A DNA stretch of 42,389 nucleotides from contig DCJH01000029.1 of NCBI GenBank assembly GCA_002317385.1, positions 200-42,588 on the forward strand, written 5' to 3'. The notes beneath the pieces are model-generated. The model did not search any database and had not been told where the DNA came from. It saw only the letters and a program-made list of their open reading frames with translations. This document shows, piece by piece, positions 30,147 to 39,110 of the stretch. Each line of letters opens with the position of its first letter. Positions within the stretch are counted from its first letter, which is position 1. A program made the translations under genes and the position numbers. Source of the DNA: Prevotella sp. UBA1705. Its GTDB lineage: Bacteria; Bacteroidota; Bacteroidia; Bacteroidales; Bacteroidaceae.

Positions 30147-31333
30147 ATGAAGAAGATTAGTAAAGTATGGTATGCAGTGGCCTTGGTGGCCATTGCAGCA
30201 GTTGCCGCATTCTTTTTTTCGGGCAACAAGAAGAAGGAAGAAGTGCAGTTTGTTACGGAAAAGGTAACGACTGCCAATATCGAGAACAGCATTACCGCCA
30301 CCGGAACCATCGAGCCTGTGACCTCGGTCACGGTAGGTACCCAGGTGTCGGGCATCGTGAGCAAGCTCTACGTAGACTACAACAGCGTGGTGAAGAAGGG
30401 CAGGTCATTGCCGAGCTCGACAAGACCAATCTCACCAGCGAACTCAATACCGCTAAGGCCAATCTGGCCAGCGCTCAAAGCTCGCTCAGCTACAATCAGT
30501 CTAACTTCAGCCGCTATGCCACCCTCTATAAGCAGGGGCTCATAGCCCGCAGCGACTACGACCAGGCCCGCCTCTCGTATCAGCAGGCCAAGGAACAGGT
30601 GGCCTCGGCCCGGGAGAGTGTGCAGAAGGCGCAGACCAACCTGGGCTATGCCACCATCACGTCGCCCATCGATGGCGTAGTGCTCTCCAAGAGTGTGGAG
30701 GAAGGTCAGACCGTGGCCGCCAGCTTCAGCACGCCCGAACTCTTCACCATTGCCCGCGACCTGACCAACATGCAGGTGGTGGCCAATGTGGACGAGGCCG
30801 ACATCGGCGACGTGAAGACGGGCGAACGCGTGAGCTTCACGGTAGATGCTTACCCCGACGATACGTTCTCGGGCACGGTGAAACAGGTGCGACAGGAAGC
30901 CACCACGACCAACAATGTGGTGACCTATGAGGTGGTGATCAGTGCCCCCAACGCCGACCTGAAGCTCAAGCCGGGCCTCACCGCCAACGTCACCATCTAC
31001 ACCCAGGAGAGCAAGGGAGTGCTGAGCGTGCCGAGCAAGGCCCTGCGCTATACCCCCGAGAAGGAGACCGTGGGCAGCAAGACCATCAAAGACGTGGCCC
31101 ATGCGAAGAATAAAGTGTGGACCGTCGAGGGCAACACTGTGGTGGCCCACAGCGTGAATACCGGCATCACCGATGGCACCCACACCCAGATTCTCAGCGG
31201 AATCAAGCAGGGCGAGCAAGTCATCACGGGCGTAAGCGTGAAGACCGACAACACCGCGCAGGACGATAGTGGCAGCGACTCGGGCGAGGCGAGCCCGTTT
31301 GCCCCGCACCGTCCGGGCGCCAACAAGAAATAG
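30147..31333 (+). pseudogene. macA: MacA-like periplasmic adaptor, frameshifted by one base
   Basis: An RND/MacA-type membrane-fusion protein in two frames. Codons 1-85 from 30147 read MKKISKVWYAVALVAIAAVA (membrane anchor) to VGTQVSGIVSKLYVDYNSVV, the start of the lipoyl-like domain. At the G run 30398-30400 the frame is lost; the sequence resumes in the next frame as GQVIAELDKTNLTSELNTAK and continues uninterrupted to the stop (coiled-coil hairpin, SPIDGVVLSKSVEEGQTVAA, beta-barrel, C-terminal domain). One extra G would restore a normal product of 395 residues. Otherwise the gene is intact and its neighbours in the efflux operon are whole, so a sequencing or assembly error, a recent mutation, or slippage are all possible. 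Confidence 0.88.
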
Positions 31334-31345
31334 AAGGGAGCAGAT

Positions 31346-32116
31346 ATGGCAACAAACAATGATCAGGATGGCAAGAAGGTTGTCATCGAACTGCAGGATG
31401 TGAAGCGCGATTTCCTCGTGGGCGACGAGACGGTGCATGCCCTTCGAGGCGTGTCGTTCAAGATCTACGAGGGCGAGTTTGTCACCATCATGGGCAAATC
31501 TGGCTCCGGCAAGTCCACGCTGCTCAACCAGTTGGGCTGCCTCGACACGCCTTCGACCGGAGAGTATCTGCTCGACGGGGTGTCCGTGCGGACCATGAGC
31601 AAGGCCCAGCGAGCCGTGCTGCGCAACCGCAAGATAGGGTTCATCTTCCAGAACTACAATCTTCTGCCCAAGACCACGAGCGTGGAGAATGTGGAACTGC
31701 CGCTCATGTATAACGCCGGCATATCGGCCAAGGAGCGCCGCGAGCGTTCCATCGAGGCGCTGGAGGCCGTGGGGCTGGGCAACCGGCTATTCCATAAGTC
31801 CAACCAGATGTCGGGCGGACAGATGCAGCGTGTGGCTATCGCGCGGGCGCTGGTCAACAATCCAGCTGTGATTCTGGCCGACGAGGCCACCGGAAACCTC
31901 GACACCCGCACCTCTTTCGAGATTCTCGTGCTCTTTCAGAAGCTATATGCCGAGGGCCGCACCATCATCTTCGTGACCCACAACCCCGATATTGCCCACT
32001 ATTCGAGCCGCAACATCCAGTTGCGCGACGGCCGGGTGGTGAGCGATGAGTATAACCACAACATACAGAGTGCCGCCGAGGGGCTGGCCGCTCTGCCTGT
32101 CAATTCGGACGAATAG
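31346..32116 (+). CDS. MacB-type ABC transporter ATPase
   Basis: A 256-residue ATPase of the MacB/LolD type that powers efflux with the permease encoded next. Walker A is GKSGSGKS (about 51-58), the Q-loop FIFQNYNLLPKTT, the signature MSGGQMQR, Walker B VILADEATGNLD and the switch FVTHNP. All catalytic residues are present. It starts 12 bases after the macA stop and ends four bases before the permease ATG. Unlike E. coli MacB, ATPase and permease are separate proteins, which is common in Bacteroidota. Confidence 0.93.
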   Translation: MATNNDQDGKKVVIELQDVKRDFLVGDETVHALRGVSFKIYEGEFVTIMGKSGSGKSTLLNQLGCLDTPSTGEYLLDGVSVRTMSKAQRAVLRNRKIGFIFQNYNLLPKTTSVENVELPLMYNAGISAKERRERSIEALEAVGLGNRLFHKSNQMSGGQMQRVAIARALVNNPAVILADEATGNLDTRTSFEILVLFQKLYAEGRTIIFVTHNPDIAHYSSRNIQLRDGRVVSDEYNHNIQSAAEGLAALPVNSDE

Positions 32117-32120
32117 CGAT

Positions 32121-33359
32121 ATGAACTATACCAATTTATTCAAGATAGCACTCAAGGCGATATTCGCCAACAAGATGCGCTCGTTCCTCACCGCGCTCGG
32201 AATCATCATCGGCGTGGCCTCGGTCATCACCATGCTCGCCATCGGACAGGGCTCCAAGCGAAGCATCCAGGCCAACATTGCCGAGATGGGCTCCAACATG
32301 ATCATGATCCATCCGGGTGCCGACATGCGAGGCGGCGTGCGTCAGGATGCCTCCTCGATGGAGACACTGAAGCTCACCGACTACCAAACGCTCAAGGATG
32401 AATGCAACTATATCAAGGGCATCAGCCCCGTGGTGAGCAGCAGCGGCCAGTTTATCAATGGCAACAACAATACCCAGTCGACCATCTATGGCGTCAATCA
32501 GGAGTATCTCGACATACGTCAGCTCAACGTGAGCGATGGCGAGATATTCACCGATCAGGACCTCAAGACGAGTGCCAAAGTATGTATTCTCGGCAAGACG
32601 GTGGTAGACTATCTCTTCCCCGACGGCACCGACCCCATCGGCAAGGTGGTGAGGTTCAACTCCATTCCCTTCCGCGTCATCGGCGTGCTGAAGAAGAAAG
32701 GCTACAACTCCATGGGCATGGACCAGGACAACCTGGTGCTCGCGCCCTACACCACAGTGATGAAGCGCATCCTCGCGCAGACCTATCTGAGCGAGATTCA
32801 GGCGTCGGCCATCACCGAAGACGTGACCGACAAGGCCACCGAAGAGATGACCACCATCCTGCGACGCAACCACAAGCTGAAGGAAGCCACGGCAGACATT
32901 CAGGGCGATGACGACGATTTCAACATCCGTTCGCAGGAAGAGCTCTCCACAATGATGAATTCTACCACCGACATGATGACCATCCTCCTGGGCTGTGTGG
33001 CCGGCATCTCGCTCATCGTAGGCGGCATCGGCATCATGAACATCATGTATGTGAGCGTCACCGAGCGCACGCGCGAGATCGGATTGCGCATGAGTGTGGG
33101 TGCGCGCGGCGTGGACATCCTCAACCAGTTTCTCATCGAGGCCATCCTGCTGAGCGTCACCGGCGGCATCATCGGCGTGGCGCTGGGCATCGGCGCCAGC
33201 TATGCCGTGAGGCTGTTGGCCCATTGGCCCATCTACATTGAGATCTGGACCATCATCGTGAGCTTTGCCGTGTGTACGTTTACGGGTGTGTTCTTCGGTT
33301 GGTATCCGGCCAAGAAAGCCGCCCGTCTCGACCCCATCGAGGCCATCCGATACGAGTAA
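32121..33359 (+). CDS. MacB-type ABC transporter permease
   Basis: A 412-residue inner-membrane protein with the MacB/FtsX fold. It has one N-terminal transmembrane helix (FLTALGIIIGVASVITMLAI), a large periplasmic domain from about residue 50 to 280, and three C-terminal helices containing GGIGIMNIMYVSVTERTREIGLRMSVGA, the most conserved stretch of the family. It ends with ARLDPIEAIRYE, the typical tail. The ATG at 32121 is four bases after the ATPase stop; the earlier in-frame start overlaps the ATPase gene and adds non-family residues. With TolC and MacA it would form a tripartite pump for drugs, toxins or peptides; the substrate is unknown. Confidence 0.93.
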   Translation: MNYTNLFKIALKAIFANKMRSFLTALGIIIGVASVITMLAIGQGSKRSIQANIAEMGSNMIMIHPGADMRGGVRQDASSMETLKLTDYQTLKDECNYIKGISPVVSSSGQFINGNNNTQSTIYGVNQEYLDIRQLNVSDGEIFTDQDLKTSAKVCILGKTVVDYLFPDGTDPIGKVVRFNSIPFRVIGVLKKKGYNSMGMDQDNLVLAPYTTVMKRILAQTYLSEIQASAITEDVTDKATEEMTTILRRNHKLKEATADIQGDDDDFNIRSQEELSTMMNSTTDMMTILLGCVAGISLIVGGIGIMNIMYVSVTERTREIGLRMSVGARGVDILNQFLIEAILLSVTGGIIGVALGIGASYAVRLLAHWPIYIEIWTIIVSFAVCTFTGVFFGWYPAKKAARLDPIEAIRYE

Positions 33360-33660
33360 ATTCTTTGCTTTCGGCCCTGCGCCGGTGCCGCCATCCGCCT
33401 CACGGTATATTGTGCGGGCATCCGTCGTGGAGCCGATATATGCTATGTTTTCCGTAATGATACAGGCATCGCTTTTCGCACCCTGCCTATCGGTTTTGAA
33501 ATAAGGTGCTAATCGCCTCACGATTAAGTAGTAATCGCACGGCGAAAAGGTACTAATCATGGAGCGATTAGTACCTTATTTCAGCAGCCACAGATAGGGC
33601 CCGGTGGGAGACGGGGGGATGGAGAGATAAAGACGGGGGCGAAAAGGCCCCACGAATACA
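33360..33660. other. Gene-free spacer after the efflux operon
   Basis: About 300 bases with no recognisable gene. The TACTAATCG locus at 33503-33587 is the only structured element in it. No clear terminator for the efflux operon was seen apart from that hairpin. Confidence 0.5.
33503..33587. repeat. TACTAATCG repeat, locus 4
   Basis: AAATAAGGTGCTAATCGC, TAAGTAGTAATCGCACGGCG and AAAAGGTACTAATC follow one another and are closed by GATTAGTACCTTATTTCAG. The last two form a perfect 10-bp stem with a seven-base loop. It may act as a terminator for the macB permease. Confidence 0.8.
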
Positions 33661-33661
33661 A

Positions 33662-33714
33662 AAGCAGCCCTCAACTTCCCGACCCGAAGGGGATGGGAAT
33701 GATGAGGGCTGCTT
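33662..33714 (-). terminator. Intrinsic terminator of the DUF3127 gene
   Basis: A 12-bp perfect outer stem, 33662-33673 with 33703-33714, encloses an inner TTCCC/GGGAA stem. On the minus strand it is followed by TTTTGT. It lies 15 bases from the stop codon. Confidence 0.85.
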
Positions 33715-33729
33715 GGGTGGGGTGACAGC

Positions 33730-34140
33730 TTAGAAGGGCAGATCGTCGGCGCTATCCTGACCTCCTGCAAACGGTGCCTCGGGGGCTGCAGGCTGAGCGG
33801 CGCCCTTGAAGGGATCGTCTGCGGACTGGCTCTGGGCAGGTGCGGCAGAAGCGTCTACATGGTCTACGCGGAAAGCGCTCACGTCGTTGAAGTAACGATC
33901 CTGCCACGGACGGGCATTGATGTCGAGCCATACGTGAACGTTGTCGCCCTGATGGAGGTTAAACTGCTCCAGCTTGTCTGCCCCGAAAACTCTGAACAGG
34001 CAGGCGCGGGGATACTGATCCTTGGTCTGGATGACAAATTCCTGTGACTTCCAAGCGTTTCCTGTGCGGTTGGAAACACCTTCCTTAGCGGGATACTCCT
34101 TGATGATGACGCCCTCTACTTCTATTCCTTGCAATGCCAT
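33730..34140 (-). CDS. DUF3127 protein, SSB-like OB-fold with acidic tail
   Basis: A 136-residue protein whose first about 100 residues match DUF3127, an OB-fold family related to single-stranded-DNA-binding proteins: MALQGIEVEGVIIKEYPAKEG, SQEFVIQTKDQYPRACLFRVFG, DNVHVWLDINARPWQDRYFNDV. A flexible Ala/Gln/Pro-rich region follows and the last six residues are ADDLPF, like the SSB tip that recruits repair and replication proteins. That makes ssDNA binding plausible, though the family is untested. It is divergently arranged with dnaN and probably monocistronic, with its own strong terminator. Confidence 0.85.
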   Translation of the reverse strand: MALQGIEVEGVIIKEYPAKEGVSNRTGNAWKSQEFVIQTKDQYPRACLFRVFGADKLEQFNLHQGDNVHVWLDINARPWQDRYFNDVSAFRVDHVDASAAPAQSQSADDPFKGAAQPAAPEAPFAGGQDSADDLPF

Positions 34141-34284
34141 TATGATTGTATGTTTAAATGATTAGCATAAATTTTCAATATGCGAAATTAAGCAAAATCT
34201 ACATAAAAAGCAAACTTTTATCCTTTAAAAAACGAAAAAAGAGAAAAAAACACGACGGAATAATTCCTTTATTCTTTTTTTTAT

Positions 34285-34292
34285 TAACTTTG
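34285..34292 (+). promoter_or_regulatory. Putative -7 element of dnaN
   Basis: TAACTTTG matches TAnnTTTG about 40 bases upstream of the dnaN ATG. A TTTG at the expected -33 distance is not present, so the promoter may depend on other elements. Confidence 0.5.
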
Positions 34293-34331
34293 TGAAATAA
34301 TAAATGAAACAACAAAAATAAGGTTATACTC

Positions 34332-35456
34332 ATGAGATTTACGTTATCCAGTACTGCGCTTAACAGTAGATTGCAGACCCTGTCTAAGGTTATCAACAGC
34401 AAAAATTCGCTTCCTATCCTGGAGAGTTTCCTCTTTCAGGTGCGTAATGGCCAAATTACCATAACCGCTTCCGACAGTGAAAACATCATGCAGACCACGC
34501 TGCCCCTCGATGGTGCCGATGCCGACGGCGACTTTGCCGTGCCCAGCCACACCATTCTGGATGCTGTGAAGGAGCTTCCCGAGCAGCCGCTGAACTTTGA
34601 TGTCAATCTCTCTACGTTTGAGGTGAACGTGGGCTACCAGAACGGCCAGTATCATTTCGCTGCCCAGAATGCCCAGGAATATCCTCACAACGAGCCGCTG
34701 TCGGGCGACGTCCATGTCATCACCATCGATGCCGAGACGCTGAGCGACAACATCAATCGCACGCTCTTTGCCACCGACAACAACGATATCCGCCCGGTGA
34801 TGAACGGTATTTTCTTCGACCTCACTGCCGATTGCCTGGCGTTTGTGGCCAGCGACGGCCATAAGCTGGTGCGTTGCCGCAACTACAATATCAAGAGTGA
34901 GGTGCCTGCATCTCTTATTCTTCCCAAGAAGCCTGCCACGCTGTTGAAGAGCAGTTTGGCCAAGGAGCATGGCGATGTGGTGATTAAGTTCAACCAGCAG
35001 TCGGCCGAGATCCGCTTCTCCGAGGGCGTGCTCATCTGCCGATTGATAGAGGGTGTGTTCCCCAACTACAACGCAGCCATCCCCAAGGACAATCCCAATG
35101 AACTGTCTATCGACCGCAAGGTGCTCCAGAGCGCCATCCGCCGCGTGCTGCCTTTCGCCAGCATGAGCAGTCAGCTCGTGCGCTTCCGCCTCGACGCCGG
35201 CAGCCTCGAGATCTCGTCAGAAGACCTCGATTTCGCCACCAGCGCCAAGGAAAATCTCGTTTGCGAGTACAACGGACAGCCGCTGCAGATAGGTTTCCGT
35301 GGCGACTTCCTCATGGAAATCCTCAACTCTATCGATACCGATGAGATCAAGGTTCAGTTGGGCGACCCCAGCCGTGCAGGCATCGTGCTGCCCGCCACAC
35401 AGCCTGAAAACGAGGACATGCTCATGCTGATCATGCCGCTTTTGCTCAACGATTAA
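34332..35456 (+). CDS. dnaN: DNA polymerase III sliding clamp (beta subunit)
   Basis: A 374-residue ring-forming clamp that holds the replicative polymerase on DNA. Three similar domains are recognisable: the N-terminal one begins MRFTLSSTALNSRLQTLSKVINSKNSLPILESFLF, typical of Bacteroidota DnaN; the second contains NRTLFATDNNDIRPVMNGIFF; the third contains FRGDFLMEILNSIDTDEIKVQLGDPSRAGIVLP and ends in the peptide-pocket region LMLIMPLLLND. Length is normal. The next gene, a proofreading-type exonuclease, starts six bases after its stop. Confidence 0.96.
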   Translation: MRFTLSSTALNSRLQTLSKVINSKNSLPILESFLFQVRNGQITITASDSENIMQTTLPLDGADADGDFAVPSHTILDAVKELPEQPLNFDVNLSTFEVNVGYQNGQYHFAAQNAQEYPHNEPLSGDVHVITIDAETLSDNINRTLFATDNNDIRPVMNGIFFDLTADCLAFVASDGHKLVRCRNYNIKSEVPASLILPKKPATLLKSSLAKEHGDVVIKFNQQSAEIRFSEGVLICRLIEGVFPNYNAAIPKDNPNELSIDRKVLQSAIRRVLPFASMSSQLVRFRLDAGSLEISSEDLDFATSAKENLVCEYNGQPLQIGFRGDFLMEILNSIDTDEIKVQLGDPSRAGIVLPATQPENEDMLMLIMPLLLND

Positions 35457-35462
35457 TTGGAA

Positions 35463-36326
35463 ATGAAGCTCAATCTCAACAAACCTCTTATCATATTCGA
35501 CCTGGAGACGACCGGTCTCGACCTCGTGACCGACCGTATTATCCAGATTTCTTATATCAAAGTGATGCCCAACGGCGACGAGGAGCGCAAGAATCTCTTT
35601 GTCAATCCTGAGAAGCCTATACCCGCATTGGTGCAGCAGCTCACCGGCATCACCGACGAAATGGTGAAAGATGCCCCGGTGTTCAAGCAGATGGCCAAGG
35701 CCCTGCACGACACCTTCGCGGGCTGTGACTTTGCTGGTTTCAACTCCAACCGGTTCGACATCCCCCTGCTGGCCGAGGAGTTTCTGCGCGCAGGAATAGA
35801 TTTTGACTTCTCGCGAAGGCGCCTTATCGATGTGCAGACCATCTTCCACAAGATGGAACCACGCAATCTGGCCGCTGCCTATAAGTTCTACACGGGCCAC
35901 AAGATGGAAGACGACTTCACGGCCCACCGTGCCGACGAGGACACCGAGGCCACCTATCGTGTGCTGCAGGGCCAGCTCGACATGTATAATCCCGACACTG
36001 CCGAGGAGCCCGAGCGGGCCTTGGCCAACGACATGGACACCCTGGCCGAGTTCTCAAAGATGAACAGCAACGTTGACTTTGCCGGCCGAATCGTGTGGCA
36101 GGAGGTGACCGACAAGGACGGAAATGCCGTGCTCGACGCCAAAGGCAAGCCTGTGATGCATGAGGTTTTCAACTTCGGCAAGTACAAGGGAAGCGCCGTG
36201 ACCGACGTGTTGCACCGCGATCCGGGATTCTTCAGCTGGGTATTGTCGTCCAATTTCACCTACAACACCAAGCAGGTGCTTACCCGCATCCAGTTGCGCG
36301 AGGCCAAACTCAACGGCAAATACTAA
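35463..36326 (+). CDS. DnaQ-like 3'-5' exonuclease
   Basis: A 287-residue DEDD-family exonuclease. The three exonuclease motifs are visible: FDLETTGLD (D13, E15), FNSNRFDIPLLAEE with Asp, and the closing HRADEDTEAT with His and Asp, giving a DEDDh type like polymerase III epsilon. The C-terminal region (about 225-287) contains NFGKYKGSAVTDVLHRDPGFFSWVLSSNF, a DUF3820/exonuclease-X-like tail. The ATG at 35463 is chosen over a TTG two codons upstream. Its position six bases after dnaN suggests co-expression with the clamp, so proofreading or repair at the replication fork is likely but not shown. Confidence 0.87.
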   Translation: MKLNLNKPLIIFDLETTGLDLVTDRIIQISYIKVMPNGDEERKNLFVNPEKPIPALVQQLTGITDEMVKDAPVFKQMAKALHDTFAGCDFAGFNSNRFDIPLLAEEFLRAGIDFDFSRRRLIDVQTIFHKMEPRNLAAAYKFYTGHKMEDDFTAHRADEDTEATYRVLQGQLDMYNPDTAEEPERALANDMDTLAEFSKMNSNVDFAGRIVWQEVTDKDGNAVLDAKGKPVMHEVFNFGKYKGSAVTDVLHRDPGFFSWVLSSNFTYNTKQVLTRIQLREAKLNGKY

Positions 36327-36344
36327 GCATCGACCAGTCTGCTG

Positions 36345-37256
36345 ATGGCTCATTTGCGCTCGATACTCATCCTCTTCCTGAGCCTTGCCTATGTGGTTTT
36401 GGGCAAAGCACAGGAACTCGATGCCAAGATCTCGATCAATCACAATCAGATTCAGGGCACCGACGCCTCTGTTTTCGATAATCTCCAGCAGACGTTGGAG
36501 CAGTTTGTGAACGACCGTCAGTGGACCAACCTGCAGTTTCAAAGGAACGAACGCATCTCCTGTAGCTTCAATATCACGGTGACGAAGTACGACCAAGCCA
36601 CAGGACTGTTTACCTGCAAGGCCATCATCCAGGCCAACCGCCCGGTCTTCAACGCCTCCTACACCACCACGTTGTTCCAGATTACCGACAACGATTTTAA
36701 CTTCCGGTTTGCCCAGTTCGACCAGTTGGAATGGAATGAGCAGCAAGTTGACAATCAGCTCACGGCCCTTTTCGCCTACTACGCCTATCTCATCATCGGC
36801 TTAGACCTCGACAGTTTCTCGCCGAGAGGGGGCGAAGACGTGCTCCAGCGCTGCATGAACCTCACCAACAATGCCCAGAATCTGGAGTTCACGGGGTGGA
36901 AATCGTTTGACTCCGACCGCAATCGCTTTGCCATAATCAACGATTATCTTGATGCCGCCATGCAGCCGTTCCGGCAGCTGCAGTATGACTATTACCGCAA
37001 AGGACTCGACGAAATGGCCAACAATGCGGAGCGCGGGCGCACCGAAGTGACCACAGCCATAGAGAACGACCTGCGCAAATGTCATGAGGACAGGCCCACG
37101 AGCATGCTGCCACAAATATGGACCGACTACAAGAAAGACGAGTTGGCCAATATCTACAAGGGCAAAGGCACACAGAAGGAGAAGGAATCGGTCTACGAAA
37201 TCCTCTTCTCCATCAATGCTTCGCAGAACAACGCCTGGGAAAAAATTAAGCAATAG
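36345..37256 (+). CDS. DUF4835 exported protein
   Basis: A 303-residue exported protein with a signal peptide (MAHLRSILILFLSLAYVVLG, cleaved near KAQ). The mature sequence matches DUF4835: ELDAKISINHNQIQGTDASV at the start, NERISCSFNITV, YYAYLIIGLDLDSFSPRGG in the middle and GWKSFDSDRNRFAIINDYLD. In Bacteroidota this gene commonly neighbours recN, as here (five bases before it). The function is unknown; the protein is probably periplasmic. The coaBC gene often found in this neighbourhood is not present between the exonuclease and this gene. Confidence 0.87.
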   Translation: MAHLRSILILFLSLAYVVLGKAQELDAKISINHNQIQGTDASVFDNLQQTLEQFVNDRQWTNLQFQRNERISCSFNITVTKYDQATGLFTCKAIIQANRPVFNASYTTTLFQITDNDFNFRFAQFDQLEWNEQQVDNQLTALFAYYAYLIIGLDLDSFSPRGGEDVLQRCMNLTNNAQNLEFTGWKSFDSDRNRFAIINDYLDAAMQPFRQLQYDYYRKGLDEMANNAERGRTEVTTAIENDLRKCHEDRPTSMLPQIWTDYKKDELANIYKGKGTQKEKESVYEILFSINASQNNAWEKIKQ

Positions 37257-37261
37257 ACTTC

Positions 37262-38938
37262 ATGCTGAAACATCTTTACGTCAAGAACTTCACCTTGATT
37301 GATGAGCTTGACATCAACCTATACCCCGGATTCTCAGTCATTACCGGTGAGACGGGAGCTGGAAAGAGCATCATTCTCGGCGCCATCCATCTGCTGTTGG
37401 GCCAGCGTGCTGACACCAAGCAGATTAAATCGGGATGCGACCGATGCGTGGTGGAGGCCCATTTCGACCTCTCACGCTACGACATGGAAGGCTTTTTCCA
37501 GGAAAACAACATCGATTTCGACGAGACCGACTGCATTGTTCGCCGTGAGATCAATGCCAGCGGCAAGAGCCGTGCGTTCATCAACGACACACCGGTGCAG
37601 CTCACCGCCATGCGCGAACTGGGCGAACAGCTCATCGATATCCACAGCCAGCATCAGAGTCTGCTACTCCAGAAGGAAGACTTTCAGCTGAGTGTGGTAG
37701 ACATTATCGCTGCAGACAAGAAGGAACTCGATGCCTACCGCAAGGCCTACGACACCTATCGGCAGGCCCAGCAGACCCTCGACAAGTTTGAAAAAGACTA
37801 TCAGCGCAACCGCGACAACGAGGAATTCCTGCGCTTCCAGTATGCCGAGCTCGACAAAGCGCAGCTCAACGAGGGCGAGCAAGACGAGTTGGAGCAGCAG
37901 ATCAAGACCCTGACCCACGCGGAAGACATTAAGGGAGCGCTCTTCAGTGCGGCCAGCCTGCTCAACGAAGACGCTGCCGGAGCCATCGAACAGATACGCC
38001 AGAGCATCGACAGTCTGGAGAAAATAGCCGACCTCGACCCAGAAATTGCCGAGGTTTCCGGCCGACTGGAGTCGGCGTTTATCGAGTTGAAGGACATTGG
38101 GCACGAGCTCGACAACCGCTCGGAAAACGTGAACTACGACCCGCAGCTGCTGCAATCGCTCAACGAAAGGCTCGATCTGCTCTACACATTGGAACGCAAA
38201 TTCCACGTCGACACGGTGGAGGAACTCATCCAGAAGCGCGACGATATGGACGAAGAACTACAGGGAATAGACGGCGGCACGGAGCGACTGGATGAGTTGA
38301 GGCACGCCGTGGACGAGGCTTATGCCCATTGCCTCACCCTGGCCAAGCGTCTGAGCGACATCCGGAAGAAGGCAGCGAAGAAGGTGGAGGACGAGATGAA
38401 GCGCCGATTGGTGCCTCTCGGCATTCCCAACGTGAAGTTTGCCATCGAGATGAAGGCCAAAGACTGCTCGCCATCGGGCATCGACAACGTGTCGTTCCTG
38501 TTCAACGCCAACAGCTCCACGCAGCTGCAGCCCATCTCGCAGGTGGCTTCGGGCGGCGAGATAGCCCGTATCATGCTCTCGCTCAAGGCCATGATCAGCG
38601 GCGCAGTGAAGCTTCCGACCATTATTTTCGATGAGATAGACACTGGCGTAAGCGGCAGGATAGCCGAGAAAATGGCTGAGATCATGCGCGAAATGGGCCA
38701 CAACAACCGTCAGGTCATCTCCATTACCCACCTCCCGCAGATAGCCGCGCTCGGCTCGATGCACTATAAGGTGAGCAAGCAAGACACCGCATCGGGCACC
38801 GTGAGCCACATGGTGGAACTGTCGCAAGACGACCGCGTGAAGGAAATTGCACAGATGCTGAGCGGCAGCGACATCTCCGACGCGGCCATAGAGAATGCCC
38901 GCACGCTGCTGAAGAATGGTGCGAAGGTGGGGGAATAG
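37262..38938 (+). CDS. recN: DNA repair protein RecN
   Basis: A 558-residue SMC-like ATPase for double-strand-break repair. Walker A GETGAGKS (29-36) is in the N-terminal half; a long coiled-coil region runs from about 150 to 360; the C-terminal half contains the signature VASGGEIARIMLSLK, Walker B TIIFDEIDTGVSG and the switch ISITHLPQIAALG. All expected motifs are present and length is normal. The ATG at 37262 is five bases after the DUF4835 stop, so the genes from dnaN onward form one run. Confidence 0.95.
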   Translation: MLKHLYVKNFTLIDELDINLYPGFSVITGETGAGKSIILGAIHLLLGQRADTKQIKSGCDRCVVEAHFDLSRYDMEGFFQENNIDFDETDCIVRREINASGKSRAFINDTPVQLTAMRELGEQLIDIHSQHQSLLLQKEDFQLSVVDIIAADKKELDAYRKAYDTYRQAQQTLDKFEKDYQRNRDNEEFLRFQYAELDKAQLNEGEQDELEQQIKTLTHAEDIKGALFSAASLLNEDAAGAIEQIRQSIDSLEKIADLDPEIAEVSGRLESAFIELKDIGHELDNRSENVNYDPQLLQSLNERLDLLYTLERKFHVDTVEELIQKRDDMDEELQGIDGGTERLDELRHAVDEAYAHCLTLAKRLSDIRKKAAKKVEDEMKRRLVPLGIPNVKFAIEMKAKDCSPSGIDNVSFLFNANSSTQLQPISQVASGGEIARIMLSLKAMISGAVKLPTIIFDEIDTGVSGRIAEKMAEIMREMGHNNRQVISITHLPQIAALGSMHYKVSKQDTASGTVSHMVELSQDDRVKEIAQMLSGSDISDAAIENARTLLKNGAKVGE

Positions 38939-39110
38939 GCATTAAAGAATATACAATAAACATGGTTTTCCTTCGGGAATAAGCATTAAACAATTAAGAA
39001 TAAACAATATTAGTAAGGCCAACGAGGCTTTGAGGAATCATCGGAGAGGGCTGCACGGCTGATATGCAGCGACCTGCCGCCGCCCGAATCCCACCATAAA
39101 ACCCAAAGAA
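38939..39110 (+). other. recN-pseudoprotease spacer
   Basis: A 172-base gap with an AT-rich first part holding two similar GCATTAAA ... AATAAACA units (about 38940-38960 and 38983-39008) and a GC-rich second part. No promoter was recognised. Confidence 0.4.

Noticed and set aside
30167..30400. Alternative N-terminus for the adaptor in the second frame
   Set aside because: The second frame before 30400 gives a non-family sequence; the first frame carries the membrane anchor and lipoyl-domain start, so a frameshift is the better explanation.
32136..33560. 474-codon minus-strand open frame rich in His/Asp
   Set aside because: It is an antisense shadow of the MacB permease, with composition typical of reverse-complemented GC-rich coding DNA.
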